Shown: positions 23,246 to 31,817 of the stretch, piece by piece
Position numbering within the stretch: the first letter of the stretch is position 1
How the letters are laid out: each line of letters starts with the position of its first letter
DNA from: Hahella sp. CCB-MM4
GTDB lineage: Bacteria > Pseudomonadota > Gammaproteobacteria > Pseudomonadales > Oleiphilaceae
DNA: 48,972 nt
Direction: 5' to 3'
Assembly (NCBI RefSeq): GCF_002260525.1
Contig: NZ_MRYI01000028.1
Coordinates: 1 to 48,972 of the forward strand
Position numbers and translations under genes: made by a program
The notes under the pieces: generated by a model
What the model was told of the DNA's origin: nothing
What the model saw: the letters and a program-made list of their open reading frames with translations, nothing else
Database searches by the model: none

Positions 23246-26123
23246 GTATTATCAGCCTCAAGCCGGTCAGAACCCGGTCTTTGCGGATTTGGACCTGGGG
23301 ACCCCGGCAGTCGACAGTGACACAAATGTGACCATGTCCATTGATGGTATTGAGGTTTCCGTTCCTGCAGGCACCTCGGTTCTACGTGCTGCCGCACTGG
23401 CAGGGATCAGGATTCCCAAACTCTGCGCCAGTGACAATCTGGAATCCTTCGGTTCATGCCGTCTTTGTGCGGTTCAGATAGAAGGGCGTCGTGGTCTTCC
23501 CGCCTCCTGTACCACACCGGCAGAAGAAGGGATGAAAGTCACCACCCAGAACACGAAGCTGGCCACGCTTCGCCGTAATATCATGGAGTTGTACATTTCC
23601 GATCATCCCCTGGACTGTCTGACCTGTCCCGCCAACGGTAACTGCGAATTGCAGGATATGGCCGGCGTGGTAGGCCTTCGGGAGGTTCGTTACGGTTTTA
23701 CCGGCGATAATCATCTTGAGGCGGAAAAAGACCACAGCAATCCATATTTCAGTTTTGATCCCAGTAAGTGCATCGTTTGTTCCCGGTGTGTCAGGGCATG
23801 TGAAGAAGTGCAGGGAACTTTCGCATTGACGATCCAGGGCCGCGGATTCGAGTCAAAAGTCTCGGCTGGTCAGGATGAAGGTTTTCTGGATTCAGAATGT
23901 GTTTCCTGTGGCGCCTGTGTTCAGACCTGTCCTACCTCGACGCTCATGGAGAAGAGCATTATTGACGAAGGACAACCGGATCACAGTGTGGTGACCACCT
24001 GTGCCTACTGCGGTGTCGGCTGTTCCTTCAAGGCCGAGATGAAAGGCAATCAACTGGTGCGCATGACGCCTTATAAAGGTGGTGCGGCCAACCACGGACA
24101 TTCCTGCGTCAAAGGGCGCTTTGCTTTCGGTTATGCGACACATAAAGACCGCCTGACCACGCCGATGATTCGTGACAGCATCGACCAGCCCTGGCAGCAG
24201 GTCAGTTGGGACGAAGCCATTCAGTTTGCGGCAAAAAGAATCAAAGAAATCCAGGCCAAGTACGGCAAAGACAGTGTGGGAGGTATCACATCGTCACGCT
24301 GTACCAACGAAGAATCCTATCTGGTACAGAAACTGGTCAGAACGGCGTTTGGTAACAACAATACCGATACCTGTGCCAGAGTCTGTCACTCGCCAACCGG
24401 TTACGGCCTGAAAACCACGCTGGGCGAGTCTGCCGGTACCCAGACGTTTGATTCGGTGATGCAGTCAGATGTGATCATGGTCATCGGAGCCAACCCGACT
24501 GATGCTCACCCGGTCTTCGGATCCCTGGTTCGGAAGCGTTTGCGTCAGGGAGCCAAGCTGATTGTGGCGGATCCCCGTTATATTGATCTGCTGAAAACCC
24601 CTCACTTGGGTGAATCGATACACCTGCCGCTGCGGCCGGGAACCAACGTAGCTCTGATTAACGCGATGGCGCACGTGATCATCACCGAGAATCTTGAGAA
24701 CCAGGAGTTTATCCGTCAGCGCTGTGACACTGACATGTATGCCAAATGGCGGGAATTCATTGCCCAGGAGAAGAACTCTCCGGAAGCTTCAGCCGATATC
24801 ACCGGAGTGTCTGCCGATCTGGTGAGAAAAGCCGCCAGAACCTATGCTCGGGAAGGAAATTCAGCCATCTATTATGGGTTGGGAGTCACTGAGCACAGCC
24901 AGGGCTCTACCATGGTGATGGGCATTGCCAATCTGGCCATGGCAACCGGCAACATCGGCCGGGATGGGGTGGGTGTCAACCCGCTCAGGGGACAGAACAA
25001 TGTTCAGGGGTCCTGTGATATGGGATCGTTCCCCCATGAGCTGCCCGGATACCAGCATGTGGCCGTGGATGAGTTCAGAAAGAACTTTGAGTCCGCCTGG
25101 GGTGTGAGCATCGATAGCGAACCCGGACTACGTATCCCCAATATGTTTGACGCTGCAATCGAAGGGGCGTTCAAAGGGTTGTATGTGCAGGGTGAGGATA
25201 TTGCTCAGTCAGATCCTAACACCCAACATGTGCAGCAGGCATTAAAATCGCTTGAGTGTCTGATAGTTCAGGACCTGTTCCTGAACGAGACGGCAAAGTA
25301 TGCTCATGTTCTGTTGCCGGGCTCTTCTTTCCTGGAAAAAGACGGCACCTTTACCAATGCAGAGCGTCGTATAAACCGGGTTCGTAAGGTGATGCCACCT
25401 GTGGCTGGGAAACAGGATTGGGAGGTCACCCAGGATTTATCCAATGCGCTCGGATATCCCATGAACTATCGACATCCCTCAGAGATCATGGAAGAAATTT
25501 CCAGTCTGACGCCGACTTTTACCGGCGTTAACTATGAGCGTCTCGAGCAGCTTGGCAGCATCCAGTGGCCTTGTAATGATATGCATCCGGAAGGTACGCC
25601 CATCATGCATGTGGAAGACTTCCCGATTGGTAAAGGTCGGTTTGTATTGACTGAATACGTACCCACTGAAGAGCGTTCCAATCGACGTTTTCCATTATTG
25701 TTGACCACGGGCAGGATTCTCAGTCAGTACAATGTGGGCGCGCAAACCAGACGTACCGATAACCAGGTTTGGCATGATGAGGACGTCCTGGAGCTCCACC
25801 CCCATGATGCAGAGGAGAGGGGCGTTTGCGATGGCGACTGGGTGGGTATCACCAGCCGTGCCGGAGACACGGTCATGCGGGCGGTGGTCAGTTCTCGCAT
25901 GCAACCGGGTGTGGTTTATACGACTTTCCACCATCCCGGCAGTGGGGCTAATGTCATCACCACTGATAACTCGGACTGGGCAACGAATTGTCCTGAATAT
26001 AAAGTCACGGCGGTACAGGTGGAAAAAGTCACCCAGCCGTCAAACTGGCAGCAACGTCATAAGGCATTCGATGAAAAGCAAAGGGGATTCCTGACAGGCG
26101 TTGCCGAACAAAGCGAAGGTTGA
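23238..26123 (+). CDS. fdsA: NAD-dependent formate dehydrogenase alpha (catalytic molybdenum) subunit
   Basis: A 961-residue catalytic subunit that oxidises formate to CO2 at a bis-MGD molybdenum centre. The N-terminal [2Fe-2S] domain has CASDNLESFGSCRLC. The NuoG-like region has CLTCPANGNCELQ and two ferredoxin motifs (CIVCSRCVRACEE, CVSCGACVQTCP). The molybdopterin domain opens with CAYCGVGC. The likely Mo ligand is Cys383 in CARVCHSPTG, cysteine and not selenocysteine, followed by the conserved His. I start at ATG 23238 with GAGGGG upstream; a TTG at 23223 is less likely. It is the main energy-yielding end of betaine methyl oxidation here. Confidence 0.96.
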   Translation: MIEYYQPQAGQNPVFADLDLGTPAVDSDTNVTMSIDGIEVSVPAGTSVLRAAALAGIRIPKLCASDNLESFGSCRLCAVQIEGRRGLPASCTTPAEEGMKVTTQNTKLATLRRNIMELYISDHPLDCLTCPANGNCELQDMAGVVGLREVRYGFTGDNHLEAEKDHSNPYFSFDPSKCIVCSRCVRACEEVQGTFALTIQGRGFESKVSAGQDEGFLDSECVSCGACVQTCPTSTLMEKSIIDEGQPDHSVVTTCAYCGVGCSFKAEMKGNQLVRMTPYKGGAANHGHSCVKGRFAFGYATHKDRLTTPMIRDSIDQPWQQVSWDEAIQFAAKRIKEIQAKYGKDSVGGITSSRCTNEESYLVQKLVRTAFGNNNTDTCARVCHSPTGYGLKTTLGESAGTQTFDSVMQSDVIMVIGANPTDAHPVFGSLVRKRLRQGAKLIVADPRYIDLLKTPHLGESIHLPLRPGTNVALINAMAHVIITENLENQEFIRQRCDTDMYAKWREFIAQEKNSPEASADITGVSADLVRKAARTYAREGNSAIYYGLGVTEHSQGSTMVMGIANLAMATGNIGRDGVGVNPLRGQNNVQGSCDMGSFPHELPGYQHVAVDEFRKNFESAWGVSIDSEPGLRIPNMFDAAIEGAFKGLYVQGEDIAQSDPNTQHVQQALKSLECLIVQDLFLNETAKYAHVLLPGSSFLEKDGTFTNAERRINRVRKVMPPVAGKQDWEVTQDLSNALGYPMNYRHPSEIMEEISSLTPTFTGVNYERLEQLGSIQWPCNDMHPEGTPIMHVEDFPIGKGRFVLTEYVPTEERSNRRFPLLLTTGRILSQYNVGAQTRRTDNQVWHDEDVLELHPHDAEERGVCDGDWVGITSRAGDTVMRAVVSSRMQPGVVYTTFHHPGSGANVITTDNSDWATNCPEYKVTAVQVEKVTQPSNWQQRHKAFDEKQRGFLTGVAEQSEG

Positions 26124-26214
26124 TTTTCCCCGGAGATTTCAAGAGCAGGCAGAGTCTGCGAAACCAGATACAGGGAGGAAGTAACGAAGCAGAATCCAGA
26201 AGGTGAGACGGTAC

Positions 26215-27057
26215 ATGAATACGAAGGATGTTCAAAGAAGCTCGATTGATCATCGACAGGACCAGCAGGAAGCGGGTTTTTTGTCGACAGGGGTAAGTGT
26301 CGCCCTGCAATCGGGTGAATCCTGGGAGACCGAGGAACTGATGGATTTTGTGGTTGAAGAAAGGCCGGTCGCCCTGGTCTATAACGGCATATCCCATGCC
26401 GTGATGATGGCGACCCCAACCGACCTGGAAGACTTTGCGCTTGGATTCAGCCTTTCTGAAAACATCATCCAGCACCAGTATGAGATGTTCAGTTGCGAGC
26501 TGGAAGGGGACAGTGGTAGTGGTCTGCAGCTGCAAATGCATATTCACGGTGAAAGACTACAATCGCTTAAGTCCCGTCACCGCGCCATGGCCGGCCCGAC
26601 CGGTTGCGGTCTCTGTGGGAAACGGTCACTGGAAGAAACCCAGAGAAAACTACCCGTTCTTCATCGCCGGGGGAGGCCCACGCCTTCGGTGATTCAACAC
26701 GCCATTCAAAGTATTGGAAACGGACAGCGCATCCAGCTGATGACCGGGGCCTGTCACGCCGCAGCCTGGATGGACGGGCAGGGTAATCTGCTTTTGATCC
26801 GGGAAGATGTTGGTCGGCATAACGCGCTGGATAAGCTCATCGGCGCATTGGTGCAGCAAAAGGTATCACTTGATGAAGGCTTCCTGCTGGTCACCAGCCG
26901 GGCCAGTTATGAAATGGTGTACAAAGCGGTCACCGTGGGGATTACCTCAATGGTGGCGGTGTCCGGGGCGACGGGAATGGCTGTGGATACGGCTCGACAT
27001 TCCGGAATGAATTTAATCGGCTTTGCCCGGCAAGGTCGACAGGTTGTGTATTGTTAA
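26215..27057 (+). CDS. fdhD: formate dehydrogenase sulfurtransferase FdhD (FdsC)
   Basis: A 280-residue FdhD-family protein that delivers sulfur to the molybdenum cofactor of formate dehydrogenase. The functional CxxC is C131-G-L-C134 in the TGCGLCGK motif. The family segments GACHAAAW, REDVGRHNALDKLIG, VTSRASYEMVYKA and a final GFARQGR are all present. I start at ATG 26215, with AGGTGAG upstream; a GTG at 26203 would add four residues. It lies about 90 bp after fdsA in the same operon, as usual for fds loci. Confidence 0.95.
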   Translation: MNTKDVQRSSIDHRQDQQEAGFLSTGVSVALQSGESWETEELMDFVVEERPVALVYNGISHAVMMATPTDLEDFALGFSLSENIIQHQYEMFSCELEGDSGSGLQLQMHIHGERLQSLKSRHRAMAGPTGCGLCGKRSLEETQRKLPVLHRRGRPTPSVIQHAIQSIGNGQRIQLMTGACHAAAWMDGQGNLLLIREDVGRHNALDKLIGALVQQKVSLDEGFLLVTSRASYEMVYKAVTVGITSMVAVSGATGMAVDTARHSGMNLIGFARQGRQVVYC

Positions 27058-27127
27058 TACGGCTAAAAATGTCTGGTTTCTTTTGTTGTAAACAGGCTTG
27101 CCGCATCTATCAGCAGGAGAGAAGTTG

Positions 27128-27343
27128 ATGGCTCATGATAAAAACCAACAACTGGTTAAGATGATCAACCAGATTGCACTGAACAATGCCTATGATGACG
27201 ATGTGGACAGGGCAGCAGATGCAGTGGCTTCCCATGTCAGGAAGTTTTGGGCTAAGTCCATGAAACAGGATATTCAGGCACTGGCAGACGCTGGCGGTGA
27301 GGGTTTGAATGAGATCGCCAGGGCAGCCGTTATTAGGATATAA
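27128..27343 (+). CDS. fdsD: formate dehydrogenase delta subunit
   Basis: A 71-residue FdsD-type protein. It has the usual pattern: a short N-terminal helix (LVKMINQIALNN) followed by DRAADAVASHVRKFWAKSMKQ and a C-terminal helix. FdsD is a small stabilising or assembly subunit of the soluble formate dehydrogenase. GGAGAG precedes the ATG. Its 3' end (AGGATATAA) is echoed several times in the repeat tract that follows. Confidence 0.92.
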   Translation: MAHDKNQQLVKMINQIALNNAYDDDVDRAADAVASHVRKFWAKSMKQDIQALADAGGEGLNEIARAAVIRI

Positions 27344-27430
27344 AGCCAGGATATAGAGCCAGATATAAAGCGGGGATATAAAACGAGGATATATAGCCAG
27401 AATTTAACGTCAGGATATAACCTGATTATC
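27333..27430. repeat. tandem repeat seeded at the fdsD stop codon, GGATATAAAGCCA-like unit
   Basis: Six to seven imperfect copies of a GGATATA(A/G)AGCCA unit, 13-18 bp apart. They begin with the last codons of fdsD (AGGATATAA). Nearly every copy contains TAA or TAG in some frame. This looks like slippage or duplication of the gene's own 3' end. Confidence 0.75.
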
Positions 27431-27480
27431 TGGCGGATCTGCTCGTCTAATGCCGGTTAGGTCATTCTGGCGATGTTGCG

Positions 27481-27506
27481 AAAAAAAAGGGCGGTTTTAC
27501 CCGCCC
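27481..27506 (-). terminator. terminator of the bkd-avtA operon
   Basis: A GGGCGG/CCGCCC stem (27489-27506, 6-nt loop) is followed on the minus strand by a run of eight T. It lies about 100 bp beyond the avtA stop. Confidence 0.82.
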
Positions 27507-27513
27507 GCGAATG

Positions 27514-27536
27514 AGAAACCACCGGAGTTTCTTTTT
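27514..27536 (+). terminator. terminator of the fds operon
   Basis: An AGAAAC/GTTTCT stem (27514-27532, 7-nt loop) is followed by TTTT on the plus strand. With the minus-strand terminator beside it, it separates two convergent operons. Confidence 0.65.
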
Positions 27537-27604
27537 AAAAAACCACCGTATTTATTCTTCTTCTGTTTATTATTCTTTTCCTGTTTTTGCCCCGATATGT
27601 CTCT

Positions 27605-28855
27605 TTACTCGTAAGCCTTGCGAACTTCTTCGGCAATAATCTCCACGCCTCTTTTAACGGTTGCTTCATCCTGGGCGTAGGACACACGAATACACTGGTG
27701 TTTATGTGCCCATTCATCTTCAATACCGACAAAGAAATTCTGTCCCGGCACGACCAATACTCCGCGTTTTTTCAAACGTTCGTAGAGTTCCTGACTGCTG
27801 ATGGGCAGGTCTTCGAACCATAGCCACAGGAAAATGGCGCCTTCCGGTTTATGAATCCGATAGGGAAGATTCCCCATATTTTGTCCGAACCATTTCACCA
27901 CTTGATGGGATCTCTCCCGGTAGAACGGCAGTATGTGATCACGGCTTAGTGACGTGATTTGTCCACTGCGAAACAGCTGTTTGGCTATGGCCGGCCCCAT
28001 GGTCCCGCAGGCGAGGCTGGTGACCGTATTGGTCCGGGTAAACGCTTGAATAATCTCTTCATTGGCTACGACGATTCCCGTCCGTGCGCCAGGCAATCCA
28101 AGCTTGGAGAGGCTCAGGACCAGAATGGTGTTGTCATTCCAGAAGGGGGTGACCTCGGTAAAGATGATGCTCGGGAACGGCAGACCATAGGCTCCGTCGA
28201 TAATGAGTGGAATATCCCGGGCTTTGGCCAGTTCATCCAACAATTCAATTTCGTTATCGGTGAGCACGTTTCCGGTAGGGTTGGTCGGACGCGAAACGCA
28301 CATGGCTGCTGTATTTTCATCGACCTGCAGGTTGGAGAAATCGATATGGTACTTGAACAGGTGCTCATCGAGATGTCCGATCTTCGGACGTGTGGCAGTG
28401 AAGAATGGCGAAGAAAGACCCACGTCCCTGTAACCCAGGTATTCCGGGGACAGGGGCAGGTGGATAGAGCGCTTCGACCCGTCCGCCATGGTGCCGCCCA
28501 ACATATTGTAGAGCATGAAAAATGCGGACTGGCTGCCGTTCGACAAGGCAATGTTGCGCGAGCTTAGATTCCAGCCGAACTGCTTGTTCAGATATGCGGC
28601 AACCTCGCTGCGAAACTCCTTTTCACCCTGGGGTGACTGATAGATTCCGAACAGGCTGTGACGCTGCTGGGAATCCTCCAGAATGGTTTCCATGCAGTCC
28701 TTGAAAACCTGTTCGACCTCCGGGAGCCTGCCGGGATTGCCGCCACCCATGAAAATCATGTCCGGGTTCTCAATCAATGCGGTGGACAAGTCGTCCATCA
28801 ATTCCACAATGCCGGAATCACCTGCAAATTTTTCGCCGAATGCGGAAAGTTTCAT
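27605..28855 (-). CDS. avtA: valine-pyruvate aminotransferase AvtA
   Basis: A 416-residue fold-type I PLP aminotransferase, strongly matching E. coli AvtA. It has LMDDLSTALIENPD and GGGNPG near the start, ALSNGSQSAFFMLYNM, CVSRPTNPTGNV, the PLP-lysine region SLSKLGLPGARTG and the C-terminal KPEGAIFLWLWF. It interconverts valine plus pyruvate and 2-ketoisovalerate plus alanine. It lies 37 bp after lpdV on the same strand and is followed by a terminator, so it is the last gene of the bkd operon. That supports a catabolic role feeding 2-ketoisovalerate to the dehydrogenase. GAGG lies just before the ATG at 28855. Confidence 0.93.
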   Translation of the reverse strand: MKLSAFGEKFAGDSGIVELMDDLSTALIENPDMIFMGGGNPGRLPEVEQVFKDCMETILEDSQQRHSLFGIYQSPQGEKEFRSEVAAYLNKQFGWNLSSRNIALSNGSQSAFFMLYNMLGGTMADGSKRSIHLPLSPEYLGYRDVGLSSPFFTATRPKIGHLDEHLFKYHIDFSNLQVDENTAAMCVSRPTNPTGNVLTDNEIELLDELAKARDIPLIIDGAYGLPFPSIIFTEVTPFWNDNTILVLSLSKLGLPGARTGIVVANEEIIQAFTRTNTVTSLACGTMGPAIAKQLFRSGQITSLSRDHILPFYRERSHQVVKWFGQNMGNLPYRIHKPEGAIFLWLWFEDLPISSQELYERLKKRGVLVVPGQNFFVGIEDEWAHKHQCIRVSYAQDEATVKRGVEIIAEEVRKAYE

Positions 28856-28892
28856 ATTGGCCTCGTTATTCTTGTACTGACTTCTGGAATCG

Positions 28893-30311
28893 CTATTTTT
28901 GGCTCGCGTGGATTGCTTTACCCAATCCAGCCAGGGCGGATTCCATCGTTGCTTCGCTCAGGCTGGGATGTACGTGGATCGTATGGGCCAGATCTTCCAG
29001 CCTTGCTCCCATTTCCAGCGCCAGGGCAAATTCACCGCTGAGTTCTGCTACGTGTGCGCCTACCGCCTGAATGCCCAGAATCACATGGTCCGATTTGCGC
29101 GCGGTAATGCGGACAAACCCACCATCCTGACCGGCTTCCATGGTGAGGGCCTTGCCGATCGCGGCAAACGGGAACTTGCCTGTGACAATCTCATGGCCGG
29201 CGTCCCGGGCTTCATCCGGTGACAGGCCTACACTGACGATTTCCGGATCGGTGAAACAGACCGCAGGGATCGCAACAGGGTCGAATTCACGGCGATGTCC
29301 GGCAATGATTTCGGCGACCATTTCACCCTGAGCTGAAGCCTTGTGTGCGAGCATGGGCTCACCCACCAGATCACCGATCGCCCAGACGTTTTTCATTGCG
29401 GTACGGCATTGTTTATCCACTTTGACAAAGCGTCCGTCCATATCCAGACACATATTTTCGATGCCCCAACCTTGGGTGTTGGGTTTGCGTCCTACGGTGA
29501 CCAGTACCTTGTCGGCAGTGACTTTTTGGGATTGGCCCTGTTTATCCGTAAATGAAAGCACCGGTTTACCATCAATCATGTCGACTGAATCGGCTTTGGC
29601 ATTCAGGTGGCAGTCAACATTGTGCTTCTTCATCCACTGTTCGATGGGGCGGGTCATTTCCTTGTCGTACAGCGCCAGGATTCTGTCTTGACCTTCTACA
29701 AAGGTGACTTTGGCGCCGAGTTTTCGATAGGCAATGCCAAGCTCCAGGCCGATATAGCCCGCCCCGATCACCACCAGATGGCCGGGAACAGAGGTTTGGG
29801 CCAACGCTTCCGTTGAAGACAGAACATGTTCACTGAAAGGAATATGGGGGAGTTCGGTGGCAACAGACCCATTGGCAAGAATCACATGCTCTGCCTGAAG
29901 GTCGAAATCACCGTCCTGGGTTTTGACAACACAGTGTTTTGCGTCTGAAAAACTCGCCCAACCTTTAATGATGGTGACACCGGCTTTCTTGAGCAGTCCT
30001 TCGACGCCCTGGCTTAAACGATCAACAATGCCGTCTTTCCACCCCATCATGCCGCCCAGGTTCAATTCCGGTGCGGAGGTCAGGGAAATGCCCAGTTTTC
30101 CAGTGCCGGAATGGGAAAGCAGTTCTTCAAAACAGCTGGCGCCGTGAATCAATGCCTTTGAAGGAATACAGCCACGGATCAGGCAGGTACCGCCAGCTCT
30201 GTCCGCTTCCACCAGGATAGTATCGAGACCCAGTTGGCCGGCGCGGATGGCTGCCACATAACCTCCGGGGCCGCCACCAATCACCAGTACTATGCAGGAT
30301 TTTGTTGTCAT
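28893..30311 (-). CDS. lpdV: dihydrolipoyl dehydrogenase, E3 of branched-chain keto-acid dehydrogenase
   Basis: A 472-residue E3 flavoprotein that reoxidises the lipoyl group of the E2 subunit with NAD. Seen are the FAD-binding VIGGGPGGYVAAIRAGQLG, the redox-active Cys43 and Cys48 (GTCLIRGCIPSK), the NAD-binding VVIGAGYIGLELG, the second FAD motif WAIGDLVGEPML and the C-terminal IHVHPSLSEA catalytic His/Glu region. It is third in line after the E1 genes and E2, separated from bkdB by a 156-bp spacer that carries a dispersed palindromic repeat. Its length is normal for the family. Confidence 0.95.
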   Translation of the reverse strand: MTTKSCIVLVIGGGPGGYVAAIRAGQLGLDTILVEADRAGGTCLIRGCIPSKALIHGASCFEELLSHSGTGKLGISLTSAPELNLGGMMGWKDGIVDRLSQGVEGLLKKAGVTIIKGWASFSDAKHCVVKTQDGDFDLQAEHVILANGSVATELPHIPFSEHVLSSTEALAQTSVPGHLVVIGAGYIGLELGIAYRKLGAKVTFVEGQDRILALYDKEMTRPIEQWMKKHNVDCHLNAKADSVDMIDGKPVLSFTDKQGQSQKVTADKVLVTVGRKPNTQGWGIENMCLDMDGRFVKVDKQCRTAMKNVWAIGDLVGEPMLAHKASAQGEMVAEIIAGHRREFDPVAIPAVCFTDPEIVSVGLSPDEARDAGHEIVTGKFPFAAIGKALTMEAGQDGGFVRITARKSDHVILGIQAVGAHVAELSGEFALALEMGARLEDLAHTIHVHPSLSEATMESALAGLGKAIHASQK

Positions 30312-30383
30312 GATTTTTTCCTAACTCAATTCTTGTTCAGAAGGCTATTGAATCGCCTTCATCAAACATCCTTCCCTATATGG

Positions 30384-30437
30384 CGTTCATCCTGAGCTTG
30401 TCGAATAGGAGCAAGTGCTCCTGAAAACCTCGACAAG
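30384..30437. repeat. dispersed palindromic (REP/MITE-like) element within the bkd operon
   Basis: The sequence begins GTTCATCCTGAGCTTGTCGA, a core I recognise from dispersed repeats in many proteobacteria. The ends CTTGTCGA (30397-30404) and TCGACAAG (30430-30437) are exact inverses. Inside, AGGAGCA (30407-30413) and TGCTCCT (30416-30422) form a second perfect stem. It sits between bkdB and lpdV and may tune expression of the downstream genes. Confidence 0.75.
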
Positions 30438-30467
30438 CCAGTTCGAATGGGTGACCGGGACGTCGGG

Positions 30468-31817
30468 TTAAACAAATATGGCGCCTGGATTTTCAAGAAG
30501 CCGTTTCAGCGCCTGAATCAATTGAGCCCCGTCATATCCATCAACAATACGATGATCAAAGGAGGCAGACAGATTCATCATGGTACGGACCACAATAGCG
30601 CCGTCCCTGACCATGGCTCTTTCCTGCAATTTATTCACACCGATAATGGCGGTTTCAGGTGCGTTGATAATGGGGGTGGATGCAATACCCCCGATAGCAC
30701 CCAGGCTGGTGATCGTGATGCTTGAGCCGCTCAGCTCCTCGGCTTTTGCTGTTCCGTTGCGGGCGGCGTCAGCGACACGGCTGATTTCAGCGGCGGACTG
30801 CCATAGATCCATGGTTTCACTATGTTTAATGACCGGTACCATCAGACCGCCAGGGGTCATGGTGGCAATGCCCATATGAACCGCATCGAACTGAGTCAGC
30901 ATGCTGCTCTCATCGTCATAATGGGCATTACAGTGCGGAAACTTAGGCAACACTTTTGCCAGTGCCTGCATCAGGAACGGCAAAAGGGTTAATTTGGGTT
31001 GGTGAGCTTCTCTGTTTTCATTGAGATGACGACGAAGCTCTTCCAATGCGGTGACATCCACTTCTTCAATATAAGAGTAATGGGGGATGTTCCGCTTTGT
31101 CTGCAGCATTTTCTGGGCGATAACCCGGCGCAGACCTTTGATTTTGACTTGTGTCTGCCCGTCTTTACGAGGTCTCAGTCCGGTCGGTGATGCCAGTTGC
31201 CCGCCTGCAGCGATAAAAGCATCAAGATCCTTATGGCCGACCCGTCCTGCCGGGCCACTGCCTGGAACGTCGGCGAGTCTGATATTTTCATCCCTGGCGC
31301 GCTGCCTGACAGAAGGGGATGCCAGGACAGCGCCGGAATGAAAAACGGGTGCCGATGTTGCTGAAGCATGTGAAGGTGATTCTGTAGAGGTTGCACTTGA
31401 TTCTGTAGAAAGTGAGGCCAGGTTATCGGTTGCCGATTTTTTCGCTTCAACCGGAGAGGTTGCGGATGGCGCAATTGCCGCTACAGATGGCTGTTCCTTG
31501 GTTGTCACTGCCTTCGGTGCGGATGCCTTTGAGGCATCTGTAGCCGTTGAAACTTTAGGCTTTTGGTCGGCAGTGGCTTCCGTATCGAAGCGAATCATTT
31601 CTTTGCCAACCGCCAGCATTTCTCCTGCTTCGCAGGCAATTGCCGTCACTACGCCGCTAACCGGCGCCGTGACTTCCACCACGGCTTTGTCTGTCATGAC
31701 GTCGGCAATATGCTGGTCTTCTTCTACGAAATCGCCGGATTTTACGTACCATTCAACGATTTCGGATTCTACGATGCCTTCCCCAAGGTCAGGCAATTTA
31801 AAACTAAAGCTTGCCAT
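30468..31817 (-). CDS. bkdB: branched-chain keto-acid dehydrogenase E2, lipoyl acyltransferase
   Basis: A 449-residue E2 core protein with one N-terminal lipoyl domain (about 1-80, lipoyl Lys44 in VMTDKAVVEV). A long Ala/Ser/Thr-rich linker follows, then a peripheral-subunit-binding domain (ASPSVRQRARDENIRL ... GPAGRVGHKDL). The C-terminal acyltransferase domain carries the catalytic His422 and Asp426 (DHRIVDG). It transfers the branched acyl group to CoA. Its ATG overlaps the bkdA2 stop by one base (TGATG), implying coupled translation. Confidence 0.95.
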   Translation of the reverse strand: MASFSFKLPDLGEGIVESEIVEWYVKSGDFVEEDQHIADVMTDKAVVEVTAPVSGVVTAIACEAGEMLAVGKEMIRFDTEATADQKPKVSTATDASKASAPKAVTTKEQPSVAAIAPSATSPVEAKKSATDNLASLSTESSATSTESPSHASATSAPVFHSGAVLASPSVRQRARDENIRLADVPGSGPAGRVGHKDLDAFIAAGGQLASPTGLRPRKDGQTQVKIKGLRRVIAQKMLQTKRNIPHYSYIEEVDVTALEELRRHLNENREAHQPKLTLLPFLMQALAKVLPKFPHCNAHYDDESSMLTQFDAVHMGIATMTPGGLMVPVIKHSETMDLWQSAAEISRVADAARNGTAKAEELSGSSITITSLGAIGGIASTPIINAPETAIIGVNKLQERAMVRDGAIVVRTMMNLSASFDHRIVDGYDGAQLIQALKRLLENPGAIFV

